Under the pieces are notes generated by a model. That model did no database searches. It saw only the letters and a list, made by a program, of their open reading frames with translations, and was not told where the DNA came from. A stretch of DNA of 64,000 nucleotides from the NCBI GenBank assembly GCA_034670405.1, contig JAXDDX010000035.1, positions 2,241,001 to 2,305,000 on the forward strand, read 5' to 3'. This document shows, piece after piece, positions 34,201 to 46,041 of this stretch. Made by a program: the position numbers and the translations under genes. Position 1 is the first letter of the stretch, and each line of letters begins with the position of its first letter. This stretch comes from Hoplostethus atlanticus (taxonomy: Eukaryota > Chordata > Actinopteri > Trachichthyiformes > Trachichthyidae).

Positions 34201-37200
34201 CTGAGAATATAGCAAAGGTAAGAATACCAAAACCATGTAATGACATATAATTAATTTAAGTCGTGGTTGTGTCTAATGTTGCCATGTGAATGTATTCTAC
34301 TGAAGCACTTATTGTGAGTCACTCTGGTTAAAAGCATCAGTGACATATATAAATTGAAAATGCATATGTTTGGATGATTCAACCCTAAACCCATCCCATC
34401 CCAAACCCTTGAAGTTCCAGTCCAACAGTCCAAACTTTAAAGTATGGTAGCATAGTCTAAAGTCAGGAATCTGTCAAAACATAAATCAATTTCTGTGACT
34501 GTGTGTGACCTACTTTTTACCTGTTCAGACATATTCATGCCTATAGCTCAGCAGACTTTTTTTTTCATCCACATGCATGGCGCTATTGAAGAACAGCGTC
34601 GGCCCCGCAGCGTAGTCACTCTATTATATCCAGTCAGCCTTTTTTATCTAGCTACCCCGATACTGGACCCCGCCGCTTGCCTCAAAAATAAAACACTAAT
34701 TCTCGTTGTAGTAAGCGTCAATGAAAGAAATAACAGTGATTCAGTATTTCAGTGAGTCTAGCTGACAGAATATAGCTTTATGTATATTTCCTATTAATTG
34801 TAGTTGATTCCTTATACGATATAGTTCTGAAAATGAATTATTGGCCTTCATTCTCACAGGGTTACGTGAAGATGAGAACTGTAAAACAAGAGCCGGACCA
34901 CATTTCAATGTGATTATTCTTAGGTATTATAGATCAGACTTTATACACACTGGTTGTATATTTCAGGCTTGCAAATCCAAAGCCATAACCTGTAGTCCAG
35001 CCAATGTCAAAGCTGTTCCTAAGTATTTTATTACTGCCTGAGTTCAGATCATGCTCACTGTAATTCAGCCTGAGACGGATCTGGAGCTAGGGTGCTAACG
35101 ATTCGGATCACAATAGGGGCTGTTCACTTTTTATTGTGAGCTGCATTGCCAGAGATGAAATCACACCGCAGTTTTGATGTCTCTCAGCTGTTGTACCGGC
35201 CGTGACAGCCCATCTCTCCTTCTAATCTGCGTGCGTGTTTGTGCATTTGTCGCTCAGACGCCCCAGCCCGCCCTTTTGTTAAGACACCGCTCTTATGTGT
35301 GTCTTTTGTTTTCCCAATCCTGTTTGGTGGGGTATACTCAGGATATAGCCCTGCTATGGGGCAGCTGTCACTGAAGCCACTTCAAACAAAAGGGGACCAG
35401 TGGAGGGGGAGAAGGTGGAGGGGAGTTGAAACAGGAGGAAGTGGAAACTTGTTGAGGTCACTAGGTGAGCCTTTACATCAGGGCAGGCTTATCAGTCTTA
35501 GCAGGGAATTAGCTTACTGTCTTACTGTTGGAGGGCAGGAAAAGGTCCTTTTTTTCAGGGTAGTCTTCTTTCCCCTCTTTATTTAACGGTCGATTTGTTT
35601 AAGTACTTTTCCCAACTTGAAGAAAGAAAATATTCTATTCTCATTATTAGACGTGTATTGTAAGACTTACATTTTCTGATGATCACTGACCCGGTTTCTC
35701 AGCACAGTGACCTAGATGAAAACATGATTGATAGTTTACTGGAGCATCAATGACATTTTGATAAATTGATGTTGGATCACTGACTTCACTCATTTCTCCT
35801 GTTGAAAGCGTGTGAATATGAGTGAACGCAACTCAAATTTGGCTGAGGTCCACTTAATATAATTGAGTTGGTAGCCAGATATGTGTGTCTGTGTGTGTGT
35901 GTTCATAAATGTACGTTATGCTGAAATGATATGGCTGGTGTTTGGCCTGCATCCCAGAATCTGTTCCTTCCAAAGATGTGATCAGATGGATGATAAGGTG
36001 ATGAAGTGTACAGTAACCTACCTCATACTTCTGCTTTGAGTACTTGTACTGAAGTTCAAATTTCTCTGCCTCTAGTTGGTGCATCCACTCCCACAGCTCA
36101 TTGGCTTTTGCCCTGTGTCAATATGGATCAGGTATATGAAATGAATTGGTGTGACATTGATGCACATTGATGGACTCCTGTGCACGGTCACAAAGTATAT
36201 CTCTGCTAGAAACGACTTAACGATAACTCATTGCGTTTGTTTCACCTGAGTTTGTCTTCTTTCATGCGATCGACGTTTAACTCCTTACGCCGATCGCTTA
36301 AAACCTTCCTCTTCTTTTCCCGTTCCGTTTGTTTCTTCGTCCCACCCTTGTTCTGTATCTGTGGTTGGGGAATGCAGCGCACGTGATGATGTGCTATGAG
36401 CAAAAACCTCTATAGCAGTCCAGGACTTCCAGCTTAAGAAAAATGAATGTTTCATCACCTTGTATCCAGAGAAATTCAAGCTGGCGAGAATCTTCTTCTT
36501 CTTCGCATCATCATCTGCTTTCTTCTTTGCTTCCTCCTCTTCTTTCCTAGTTTTCTCTTCCTAGTGGGCAACATAAGCAAATGCATATCAGACATAGGTC
36601 AAAATGTATTTAAAAATAACTTAGCAGGTAGCAGGTTTGGAGAGGTAATCACAGGGCATTTAAAAGTTAATCCACACTTCAGTGTGACAGCTTTATGTGA
36701 TGTGATAACCTCCTGCCTAAACAACTGCAATTATAAGTGAGACGTATTTGGCCCCAGGGTGAACGGAGCTACACGTACAGCGACTTTGTTTTGCCGTTCT
36801 TTCTCTCTCTCTGCTCTGATCTTCATCTGCTCTGCTCTCTCCGACCTGCGTTTGTCCTGAGGTACAAAACGAAGAAAATTAAATCCACTCTAAAATATAA
36901 CAATAACTGAATTACAGCACTTTATGGCACCACGTCTTAACATTAGAAAGAATCCCCTACTTGAACGATACAGTGTTTACATGCATTCATCCATTATGAT
37001 TAAGCATTTTACTTGGCAATACATCTCAACAAAGGAAGGGGATTTGAGCGTACAATGCGATCTGTCAGATTAAGGAGCTCCTCTTCCTCCTTCTTGCGGC
37101 TCTCAAAGTGAGCTTCAATCAGGGTCTGGAGCTCCGTTAGGTCCTTTTCCATACGCTTTCGATGGATGTCCTGAAATCAGAGGGAGGAATCATTTATAGG

Positions 37201-40200
37201 ATGCAAGTTATCCTCTTTCTGCACAGCTGCAGGTCTAACTTTGATCTATACTGAGGTGCACTCACATCAAAGTCAACTTTTTCTCCATCTGGAATCTTGG
37301 GAGCTGACAAGCCAGGCACGAAACCTGATCTGAAGAAGAAGAAGCAAAATATTTTCCGTTGGTGGGAAGATTTCTCATGGTGAAAGTACTTTTTTAAAAT
37401 GTTGTACTTACTTTAACTTTGGCTTTGCCTCCTCTATAACTCCGCCGATCAAAAAAGGCAAAAAAAGTCAAATCCTTTTTATTACACAAGAAACAGCTGA
37501 TGAGGTAATACATGAAAAAACCCATAGAACTGCATTTTTCCCCTTTCTCACACATAACTTCTCTCTGCACTTCCTTGATAACCTTTCATACCTCCGTCAT
37601 CATTCTCCTCTCCGGCATCTGCTGAAAGACAAGACGTGATGTAGGAAATATTTAGAGAGCTGACATTGAAAGAGTTATGTACGACACTAAACCAGGTTAT
37701 GTATGTAGGTTATGTAAGTATGAAAGGTTCCAATGTCATGTCTTGATTAAAAAGGGGAACATTTTATTTTTCATTTTCATTTTTCATTTTTTTTGTTTTG
37801 TTTTTGCACTGCTATAAGATTACACTTACACTGCTTTTCCTTACATGAAGAATTCATTCTTGTAAGCCTGCCTGGTTCAGTCAGTCTTGGCACAATTGAA
37901 GCAAGTGTCATTTCTGAGTGACACAGCAGTTTCTCTCTAATTTAAGTGAGTAGCTGTCAGTGGTATAACTCAGACACATAGCAGTCCCTTTGTGTGCCTG
38001 AGGCAACAAAGCAGACCATGTCCTGTAAATGGCCTTAGCCAGAAAGGCATGCAGGCAAGTGTGTTTTCTCTAAAGAGTCGGGGAAAGCTGGTGAGAATGC
38101 GCTGTAGATTAGCCTTTGAGATCACCCATGTGTTTTTAAAACAATAGAGTGCTCTCAGGCTTACTGCTGTGGCTAGGCGTTTCCCTGTACCTCGGGAAAC
38201 CGCTCTGCCAAGTGAGTCACCAATCCAAAAATAATATAAACAAGATTTCACTCTTAAATCTTAAAGTCAAATTGTGCTCTTGTAGTTCATTCAGTACTAA
38301 ATGAATTTCATATATTTATTATGGGTAATTTACTAATTTCCAAACCACATTGTGTAGCTTGCAATGGGACTTATAACTATGAACTCTATTTTGGCCTGAG
38401 GTACTGTATACAGGTATGTTGATATCAGATCATGTCCTCTGGCTTAGTGATAATGTTACACTCACAAATCAATTGTGAATGTCATGATGTTTGTCAACAC
38501 ACACACTGCTACACAGTTTCCCACAGTTTGTCCAAGAACAAAGTTATGGCTACTTATAGCTGGCATGCAAACAAATTAGCAGAAGCAGTACTACCTTCTA
38601 CCTCCTCCTCCTCCTCTGCTACCTCTTCCTCCTTGTCTGTGCAAAGCAAGCATTTGGGGTCAGTAAGCAATCAATCTCCCAATAGGACATTTAAAAAAAA
38701 ACTAAAAAAAAACATAGCAAACGGATGCACTGCAGCACAATAACCACAGGGGTGGTCTTCATTCGGTGAAAATGATTTGTATACCACTTGCAGTTTTGTT
38801 GATAATTCCTTCAAAAGTAAGATGAACTTTTGAAAAGAGAACGTTTCATATGCACAGCTTCATTTTTCTGATATCATTTCATATATTATTTAACTGATTG
38901 AATTTCATTAGATGAAGGGAATGTAAAACAACAATGTCATGAAAACAGCCAATACATTTTCTGTAAGTGTTAAAGGCAAGGTGAAGGCCTCATCATCCAA
39001 ACGGTGTGGGCTGCACATCCTCCTGCCGTTTCCTTTGAACCTTTTATCCAATCCACCAATAAATAGATCACAAAATAAACAGGTATTGGTGATTGGAAAG
39101 ATAGAACTTCTTTTAAATTATACTTTTACATTTAAATGTTCTTTTTTTGTAATGCTAGACATCAGAATAATGAAGCTGCTAAACTTCTGTACTATGCTTG
39201 ATATAATTAGTCTGTTTGCCAGTTTGTCATCAACTTCCACACAGTTTTATTCAGCATTGGACAGTAATACTATTTTCAAAATAGCAAACGTCGCTTTCCT
39301 CCATTGCTACAGGCATTTGAAAGTGATATCAAGTGATACCGAGCCTTTAGCGCTTTCAGTAGCGGAGGGTAACACAAACTCTTTCCTCTGCAAAGGAAGG
39401 TAAACCAAGCTACATTTAGAGGACCTGGAATTGGCATAAAAATGAGAGTGGGTATTGTGCTCTCTCCACTGTCTTCCCAAAGGTCCTCTATTCAGAACAA
39501 CCTGACCTACATTGCTCTCCAACTCCAACTCTACTCCGCATAGAGCAAGACAGGTGCTGCTTTGATTCGGGGACAGGCGGGCTGCACCGCGGCCCAAATG
39601 GATAGACACACAAAGGAGATGGAAATAGAGGTAAGATCCTTTATCCCTTTGATGGGGACCCGCTGCACCTCTGAAGTAAAAGGATGCTGCCCCTGGGATA
39701 TTCTTTCAAGGCAAAATAGCTCTGACATCAGACAGAGAAGAGTGGTGAGAGAGAAGGAGGTCAATTTGGGAAAAGGGCTCAAGGACAGCAGTTGCCTGCA
39801 TGGTGGCACCCACATGCCAAAAATACAGCGTGCTGCGTGGTGGAGCCAGGAGCTTAGCAGATGCAGCGTGTTAAGTAACTAAGAATGCTTAAACACAACA
39901 CTCCCGTGTGTAAAGTAGGTAACAAAGTGGCAGAAAATCTCTGTGTTTGAACATTTATGAATTATTGCTAGCTAGAGGCAATGTTTTATGCTTTTCTTAA
40001 GATGTTGTTGGTAATACTGAACCGACAACGTCTGCTGCACCTTCTCCCCACATGCTTAAAGAGAGAGGTCACTTGTGATGGCATTGCACTACTATGTCAG
40101 TAATATATTTTCTGATATAAATACATAGAGCCCAATCAGAATATACATGCATTTAGGTTTTCTTCATCAGCATTCACTTAAATTGAGATAAAGCAGTTAT

Positions 40201-40491
40201 GTAGCTCTGAGCATCCGCCCAGTGAGGATTTCTCCCTGGATAACATGCAAGGAAGGATGCCTGACTCTGCACCACTAACTATACTTGAATGATCAACTGT
40301 AATGTATTTGGTTTAAATAAAATGATTGAAAATGACTTACGCTGTTGTCCCCTGAAAGAATGGCAGACCGAAAAACTTGTGTTACAATTGGTTCTCTCTG
40401 TATTGGTATCACTTCAATTCTTTTCATCACTCAATGCATGCTGAAGTTATCCAGGTACTCACTCATATGCCACATCTTCTGTGTCTGACAT
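34161..40491 (-). CDS. tnnt2: Troponin T, cardiac type
   Basis: The tropomyosin-binding subunit of the thin-filament troponin complex. Coding exons, read on the minus strand: 40491-40463, 40351-40341, 38636-38595, 37621-37592, 37433-37412, 37329-37266, 37170-37054, 36856-36779, 36560-36459, 36358-36246, 36112-36022, 35711-35671 and 34200-34161. They total 780 nt (259 residues plus stop), with phases closing throughout. The N terminus [10 protein letters not shown] is followed by a Glu-rich stretch, then [43 protein letters not shown] (T1/T2 core), [22 protein letters not shown] and [11 protein letters not shown]. Gene order next to pkp1, and tnni1 downstream on the same strand, identify it as TNNT2. 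It is shorter than human TNNT2 (298) owing to a short acidic N terminus. The tail ends [12 protein letters not shown] rather than the mammalian GRWK ending. Exon 37433-37412 has a weak acceptor context, so that boundary is the least certain. Confidence 0.93.
37592..37621 (-). other. tnnt2: tnnt2 exon with tandem CAGCAG (NAGNAG) acceptor
   Basis: The acceptor reads TTTCAGCAG on the coding strand. Use of the first AG gives a 30-nt exon continuing GCA-GAT-GCC (Ala-Asp-Ala). Use of the second removes three bases (one residue) in frame. Such tandem acceptors commonly yield one-residue isoforms. Confidence 0.6.
38601..38616 (-). repeat. tnnt2: (CTC)n coding trinucleotide repeat
   Basis: Five tandem CTC units on the plus strand encode the poly-Glu run in the acidic N-terminal exon of tnnt2 (38595-38636). 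Length variation would change the Glu count without shifting frame. Confidence 0.75.
38637..40340 (-). other. tnnt2: tnnt2 intron (1.7 kb)
   Basis: The largest intron near the 5' end of tnnt2. It carries open frames on both strands (for example 38939-39403 and 39562-39882), but none resembles a troponin exon or a known transposon protein. Confidence 0.5.
40341..40351 (-). other. tnnt2: tnnt2 11-bp microexon
   Basis: GGGACAACAGC lies between CTTTCAG and GTAAGT on the minus strand. It joins the partial codon GA of exon 40491-40463 and the AC of exon 38636-38595 in phase, adding Glu-Gly-Gln-Gln-His. Skipping it would break the frame, so if real it is constitutive. Very small exons are known in the 5' part of troponin T genes. 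Confidence 0.65.
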
Positions 40492-40616
40492 GTTTAAGAT
40501 ACACCTGTATGAATAAATACGATACACAGGTGTGCTAACAGCAACAAGAACAACATTTTTTTACAATTACAATCTATTTACTCCTCAAAAACACACAGCG
40601 GAGTGCTCAGACTTAC

Positions 40617-40701
40617 CCAGGTAGTGCGACGTGCGCTTGAGACAGGGGTCAATGGGGAATTGTATACTGTGCCCCTCTCTGTGTGCAATAAGCTTTTAAA
40701 C
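40617..40701 (-). promoter_or_regulatory. tnnt2: tnnt2 core promoter and noncoding exon 1
   Basis: On the minus strand a TTTAAAAG TATA-like box (about 40693-40700) lies 75-85 bp before a consensus donor (CCTGG|GTAAGT, exon end 40617). A start site near 40665 would give a noncoding first exon of about 50 bp, the usual arrangement in troponin T genes. E-box-like CACATG is at about 40715. The transcription start is inferred from TATA spacing. Confidence 0.5.
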
Positions 40702-42135
40702 CCAGTAGTGGATCACATGGCGGCAAACTGCCCATGTCTACAATGGGTGGGCACATACCTGCCAACAGATGGTAGATAGCATTAGCTAGGATGGGAAAAC
40801 ATGCATTCTCCGTGGACTTGCATTGTCTATTTTTACATGTCAGAACCTGGACTGAACTGCACGGGATTAAAGCTCCCGAAAGGTTTGGTTTCTCAGGTCT
40901 GGCAGACATGGGGAAGATTAGAAATAATCCCTGTGGACATACTCCCGTTTGCGCGTACACACACACGAACACAGACATAAAAGGTACACGGTGCACACAC
41001 AAAAACTGCTCTATCACCATTCGAATTTCCTAGAAAAGAAAACAAATATATGAATGAATGTTACCTCATATCATGTACATACTACCATACATATTGGGCA
41101 TCACATTTCTACAGTTTAAAACAATTCATTCCCTAAACTGAGGGCCAGAAAAGGGATGTATTGCGCAATCGGATAATTGAGTAGTCCTACAGCAGGACGC
41201 CACAGGAAAGAAGAATATAAAACCTCACACCCTTCACTGGCTCCATTTCCAGCACCTTGCCTTCATCCGGAGTCTGCCCTCTGTCCTCACATGCAGTAAC
41301 ATGTTATCAACAACACCCTTTATGGCCATGCCAAGTCTTTTGATACTCCCAGTGTCTGCTATTAATACTGCTATGTGACCCCACACCAAACAGACCAGTC
41401 CTGGTGTTGTGAACATATGCCTCTCACCGGTCGAAGCCAAAACGCAACACAGTTTAAAGACCAAATCTGTAATTGTAGAATGGTGCCCCCTGTTGAAACA
41501 CTGCCACCCCAACTCTGGCTTTGTGTGATTGAAGATTAAATATATTTTCACTCTGAAGACGTGAGTTTACATGTATTTTATGGCTGTAAATGACTTACAT
41601 TAGTATGTAAACATACAAAAGAAGTAAAATAGACCTACACGTTTTTTGTTTTTTTTTAATTATGATGGGTTAAGAAAGTCCCGAAGCTTCTTTTCCTAGT
41701 ATAAGTGAACCTTATTTTAATTGCAGATTCTTATTTTGTGTCAAATATTTACACTATCTTTTGTCCTGTGGTTCTTTATATGGGAGAGAAATGTGATGCA
41801 TGTTTAGTAATTGGAGCCTGGAGGTGTTTGAACACAAAGAGTAATGACCTATCTTCTCTACCTTTAGACGTGTCTGTACTGTAACCTAGATAGGCCCGTA
41901 GGAAAGCCATTATATATAAATATATCTTCAAATGTATCTCATAAAGTCTCAAGAATTGATCTCCTCCTTTTTCACCTAAGGTTTTAGGAGAAACATTTCA
42001 GATGTGATCACAAAATGATCCAGAATTGAGATCTTCCCTTTTTCTTAGGAGATGAAGAACAGACAAAAGAAAAGTAGTACTTGTGCCATACAAACCTTTT
42101 GAATCATTTGACAAAACACCTCAATGAGGGAAAAC
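40702..42135. other. tnnt2 upstream intergenic DNA
   Basis: No gene was recognised. A CATTCCC at 41128-41134 resembles the TEAD-binding M-CAT core (CATTCC) about 470 bp upstream of the inferred tnnt2 start. Human LAD1 occupies the corresponding interval, but nothing LAD1-like was seen. Confidence 0.4.
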
Positions 42136-42561
42136 TGTCATGAAGAAGGCTGTCATCTCTCCTGACCCACCTGCAGCCTCAAGTTCCTCTTCTTCTCCCT
42201 CCCTTTCTCTCTCTCCATCCACTTCCCAGTGCCCCTAGTCTCCTGTTCTGTGTTGTGTTTTGTTTCAGGTCCTGTCTTCCCTGTCATGTATATATACCAG
42301 CCTGTCCCCCTACTCTTGTCTGCCATATTGTCTAATGTTGTACTTCATGGCCTACTGGTTACCTGATCTCTGTTCTGCTTTGCCTGATCCCTGTCTGATT
42401 TGTTTGCCTCTGATTCTGGTTACCCTGGCCCCTGCTTTGCCTGACCCTTGTCTAGTTTGGTTGCCTGTATTGCTTGCTTAACACTCCAGTAAAGTATTGT
42501 ACTCCCACACCATCTGCCTCCTTGTGTCTGCATCTGGGTCCAACTTTACTTGACCGTTACA
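42136..42561 (+). mobile_element. Solo LTR candidate (Ty3/Gypsy-like)
   Basis: The stretch starts TGTCAT and ends CCGTTACA. It contains a TATA-like ATGTATATATACC (about 42284), a CT-rich region with GCCTGA/CCCTG repeats, an AGTAAAG signal near 42491, and the tail CTGCATCTGGGTCC. This layout recalls LTRs of fish Gypsy elements. The five flanking bases on each side (AAAAC and AAAGA) are similar but not identical, and no internal retroviral-type region adjoins it. Confidence 0.45.
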
Positions 42562-43409
42562 AAAGACGTACAGAATAATGCCATTTAGTGTCTGAACCCA
42601 TTCGTCTTTGCTTCTGGTCAAATAGTAGTTGTGAGTCCTAGTGTTGGGATTACTTTACATTTTTTGATTAGCAGGGTTTACAGCAAGCTTAAGGAAAGCA
42701 GGCAATCACGGAAAAGTATATTATATTGACTTTCAAGTAGTTTCCCTTGATAGTAGAGACTTTCTGCCGCTCACTTGTATTGTTCAATGTGACAAACCCC
42801 ACCCATCTGGCACCTGAGTAAACTAAACTCAACCACAGAGAGTATTTGCCAACACTGTTTGACTCAGTTCTGGTAGACTAACCAGCTAGGGTACTCATCT
42901 CAAGGCAATCTCAATGTGTTTGTTTAACACTTAATGCATTTGAATACACCCTTTAGCTCACAAATCAACATTGTGTTTGATTTAGATCTGGAGGAAACAT
43001 GGTGCATGGTGTGACCCACATTTTTATCTTGAGCTGGTTGTTGGCTGGTCATCACTAGACTGACTGAGCTGACACTGCCATCTAGCTTCATGTGGCAGAA
43101 GTGAAAACTGAAAAGGAGACTGTGTTGATTCCAACATACTGGATGCTGTAGATCACAACATACACCTTTGGAAATCTTTAACCAGTGTTGCGAGGTAACA
43201 GATTACACAAAAAATAGATAAATAATCTATTACCATAAAAACACTATTTATATTACAATGAAGCATTAAGATTGTAACATAATTTTGTATATCTTGCTGA
43301 TGTGTTTGTTGGTACATCAAAGGCATATTTCATCTCTCGTTCTTTTAACTGTCCAATGTATGTACTTTGGCAAAGTAGTCTAAATGAACTGAAAGTAATC
43401 AAAATACAT
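42562..43409. other. Intergenic DNA
   Basis: Nothing recognised. Confidence 0.4.
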
Positions 43410-43724
43410 GTGACGTGCTCTCACAGAATCAGTCGGAAGGTCGCAATGGCTGATTTACGTAGAAACGCCTTTTAATGTCAAAAGTCTATTTTTGACCATT
43501 TTGGTATTTTGACTAATTTTAATAAAACAAAAGTCTTGGCTTTGATAATCTGTATGAATTATTTCCTATTTTTGAGTGGAAATTTAACTTTGAAGCATAA
43601 AAGCAAGATATGGTATTTGGCGAAGTTGATGGCGGCAGCGGCATTTAGCGATATCTAGCCAGCTGCATCCGCACCTGTTGGTTGTCAAGTTAGCAAGCTA
43701 GTATCGTAATCATCAAGACTTTCA

Positions 43725-44160
43725 ATGGCGTCTCAGAAAGAAGAAGAAATCGCTCGGCAATCCAGTGTTGTCTGTGGATTCCGGCGATCGGTGGCGAGAG
43801 CTTATTGACGACTATTTTTTGGCACCGAGATCTGACCGAGAGACGACTGAGGAGAGCAGCTCGGACGACACGGGAACGGACAACAACAGTGAAACCTCCG
43901 GCGACACGTCGGACTCTGACAGGCCCATTTCAGACACCGACAACGATGAAGATGTTGACATGGAGCCACTTTTTTTTAACAGACCCAATATCTGCCGTCC
44001 TTGAGTCGGATGAATGGGATGAATATGTGAGCTACGGATCTGGAGGGGATATCGAGAAGGCTCGTAGCTTCAAGTGTGGCTGCAAATGTCATGAGGGAAA
44101 GTCTTTCTACATCCTCTTCTCTATGGTGAAAAAACGAGAGCGATGAGATGTGACTGCTGG
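43725..44160 (+). pseudogene. Degenerate transposon-encoded ORF (family unknown)
   Basis: An acidic, Ser/Thr/Asp-rich N-terminal stretch (TEESSSDDTGTDNN, DTSDSDRPISDTDN) is followed, after a frame change near a run of eight T (about 43972-43979), by SDEWDEYVSYGSGG and a Cys-rich FKCGCKCHEGKS. An ATG at 43724 is out of frame with the acidic part. A possible donor follows at 44160. The organisation resembles N-terminal parts of transposase-like proteins found in many copies in fish genomes. No catalytic domain remains, so function is not claimed. Confidence 0.5.
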
Positions 44161-44663
44161 TAAGCACTTTTCCACTTATCCTATAGAGCTAGCCAACATT
44201 AGTAAACACAAGTGTGTTTATCTTATCTTATTTAAACCTTGTTCTCAGTAATAATGAACACTGTAGGTAATGTTTTGAGTAGTTCTAGCTAGCTAGCTGG
44301 TCAACAGGACCCTGTAGTTGTATTTAACTACAGATGAGTGGTCTCACACTGAAATGACAAAATTAGTTCTGTTAATTTATTTTAATTGTCACAAATTGAA
44401 TGTAGGCCTAAGATGTTTTTTTGTTTCCTAGGTGAGAAACACATGATCCTGTCAGCAGCACTATGAACTGATCCAAAGAAACGGCTTGTTCCAAAGGAAG
44501 CAGCAAAAAGAAAGGATGCACCAGAGGACCTCTTACTTTATTGATGGTGATCACATATGCAGAGATGATGAATGTCTAGATGAATTATTGAATAATTTAA
44601 GGATTTAATTAGTGATATGTGTAATATGGTTATATCTTTTCTTGCAATATTACTTTGGGGTTT

Positions 44664-44960
44664 AAATCAAATCAAATCACATTTATTTGTACAGCCCTTA
44701 ATCACCGTTACAGTCTCTAAGGGCTTCACAGTGCCCAACATGTGAAAACAATAAATGGTTAGTACACAACATCCCCCAGCCTTAGACCCTCACAGAGGAC
44801 AAGGAAAAACTCCCAAAAAAAACCTTTTAGAGAAAATTGTAAGAAACCTTGGGAGGGGCTACTCAGAGAGGGATCCCCCTACCAGGACGGTTGGGCGTGC
44901 AATAGATTTGAGATTTGATAGAGTTTGGGCAAGCAGCGTATACACAATGCATAAAAGTTT
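44664..44960 (+). repeat. Interspersed fish repeat nested in the transposon
   Basis: It begins AAATCAAATCAAATCACATT followed by TATTTGTACAGCCCTTAATC. It includes TAGACCCTCACAGAGGACAA, GGAAAAACTCCC and GAAACCTTGGGAGGG, and ends AGCAGCGTATACACAATGCA. I recognise this as a widespread teleost interspersed repeat, but I cannot name its family with certainty. Confidence 0.6.
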
Positions 44961-45017
44961 ATTATGGTGGGACGTCCAGATCTGACGTTTATTATGGTGG
45001 GACATCCGGATCTGATG
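44957..45017. repeat. 30-bp direct duplication
   Basis: Two adjacent copies of GTTTATTATGGTGGGACRTC continuing C(A/G)GATCTGA, inside the transposon. Confidence 0.85.
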
Positions 45018-45070
45018 TGTTTAATATTTTGGCACTTGGCATTTATACCAATCTATAGATTTATCTATAG

Positions 45071-45129
45071 CAATCTATAGCAATGTATAGGTCAAAGGGA
45101 CACTTTGACCTATACATTGCTATAGATTG
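45071..45129. repeat. Perfect 27-bp inverted repeat (hairpin)
   Basis: The left arm CAATCTATAGCAATGTATAG... (45071-45097) and right arm (45103-45129) are exact reverse complements with a 5-bp spacer GGACA. Weaker copies of ACCAATCTATAG just upstream suggest repeated local inversion-duplication. Confidence 0.93.
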
Positions 45130-46035
45130 GTATAAATCTTCTACACTGTATAGGCTACTGTATACATTAAGCATATATTTACAAATAAAGAATGTGCTTA
45201 CATAAACACTTTAATGTATATCAGTATGTTTGTCTTTCTTTTTACACAATTGAATTATTGTGTAACCATAATTGTGGGGGGTTGGGGAGGGGAGTCACAG
45301 ATTTTTCACAACATCTTCAAGGTGCTTTTGAAAGATTCATTAATAGTGGATAAATAGTGTAAGTGTACTGTGTGTAATATAACCTTAAAGAGCAATTTCT
45401 CCTCATTACATAGATGCCTAAATGTTATATCTGTTATTTAAAATAATCACTCAAGCAGCATTTGTTTGTGAGATGTCAAAGCGGCAGCCCCCCACAAATG
45501 GAATGTTCAGAGTCATAATGGAAAGGTTTTTTTAAAGGCCTTTTTCTCAAAACCACACTTTTGTGTCTCTCGTTGTATAATGCCACATAACTCCACATTT
45601 TGTAGGAGTTTTGGTCTCATTGGAAAGCTTACATTCTCCTCTTTCAAGTAATATGAAAACCCTAAAATGTCTTTTGGGGTCAATGTGACTGATTCTGTGA
45701 GAGCAGGTCACATATGTGTTTAAGAATTGCAATGGATTATTCCACTGATTGCAATTTTTAATGTTCATTTTATCGGCATTGAGTAATCTGACTTGAATTA
45801 CTTGAAAGTAACCATCCATCTCCTGTTAACCTTATTTATTATCTTGAAAGTGTTGTGATGTAAAATGTACATGCAGGACAAGTAGTCCATAAAACGACTC
45901 ATCTGCACTGCATAGGTATCACAACTGTACTGAAACAAGTCAAAACAACTAATTGGCATGTTTGAATGTGACACTTTCATTCTAGCAATGTGAATACATG
46001 ACCACCAGAATAAATATGAGCCAATATATGATGTG

Positions 46036-46041
46036 TTTATT
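46036..46041 (-). terminator. tnni1: Candidate tnni1 polyadenylation signal
   Basis: TTTATT on plus is AATAAA on the tnni1 strand, about 210 bp past the stop codon. Confidence 0.4.

Larger units (their letters stand above)
43410..45711. mobile_element. 2.3-kb DNA transposon with 25-bp inverted ends
   Basis: The left end GTGACGTGCTCTCACAGAAT and the right end (minus strand GTGACCTGCTCTCACAGAAT) match over 25 bp with one difference. Inside are a decayed ORF (43725-44160), a nested fish repeat, a short direct duplication and a perfect hairpin. The superfamily is not identified: the termini do not match the common Tc1, hAT or piggyBac ends I know, and the target duplication is unclear. It sits between tnnt2 and tnni1. 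Confidence 0.78.

Noticed and set aside
36779-36856. Apparent frameshift in the tnnt2 exon with AG-rich sequence
   Set aside because: On recounting the CT-rich plus strand, the frame is intact and reads AEREKERQ with phase 0 at both ends.
38939-39403. 154-codon frame in the first large tnnt2 intron
   Set aside because: Low-complexity hydrophobic composition and no troponin or transposon motif; opposite-strand frames of similar length also occur there.
40702-46000. Possible LAD1 homologue between tnnt2 and tnni1
   Set aside because: The interval is explained by an LTR candidate, a DNA transposon and unremarkable DNA; no ladinin-like coding exon was seen.
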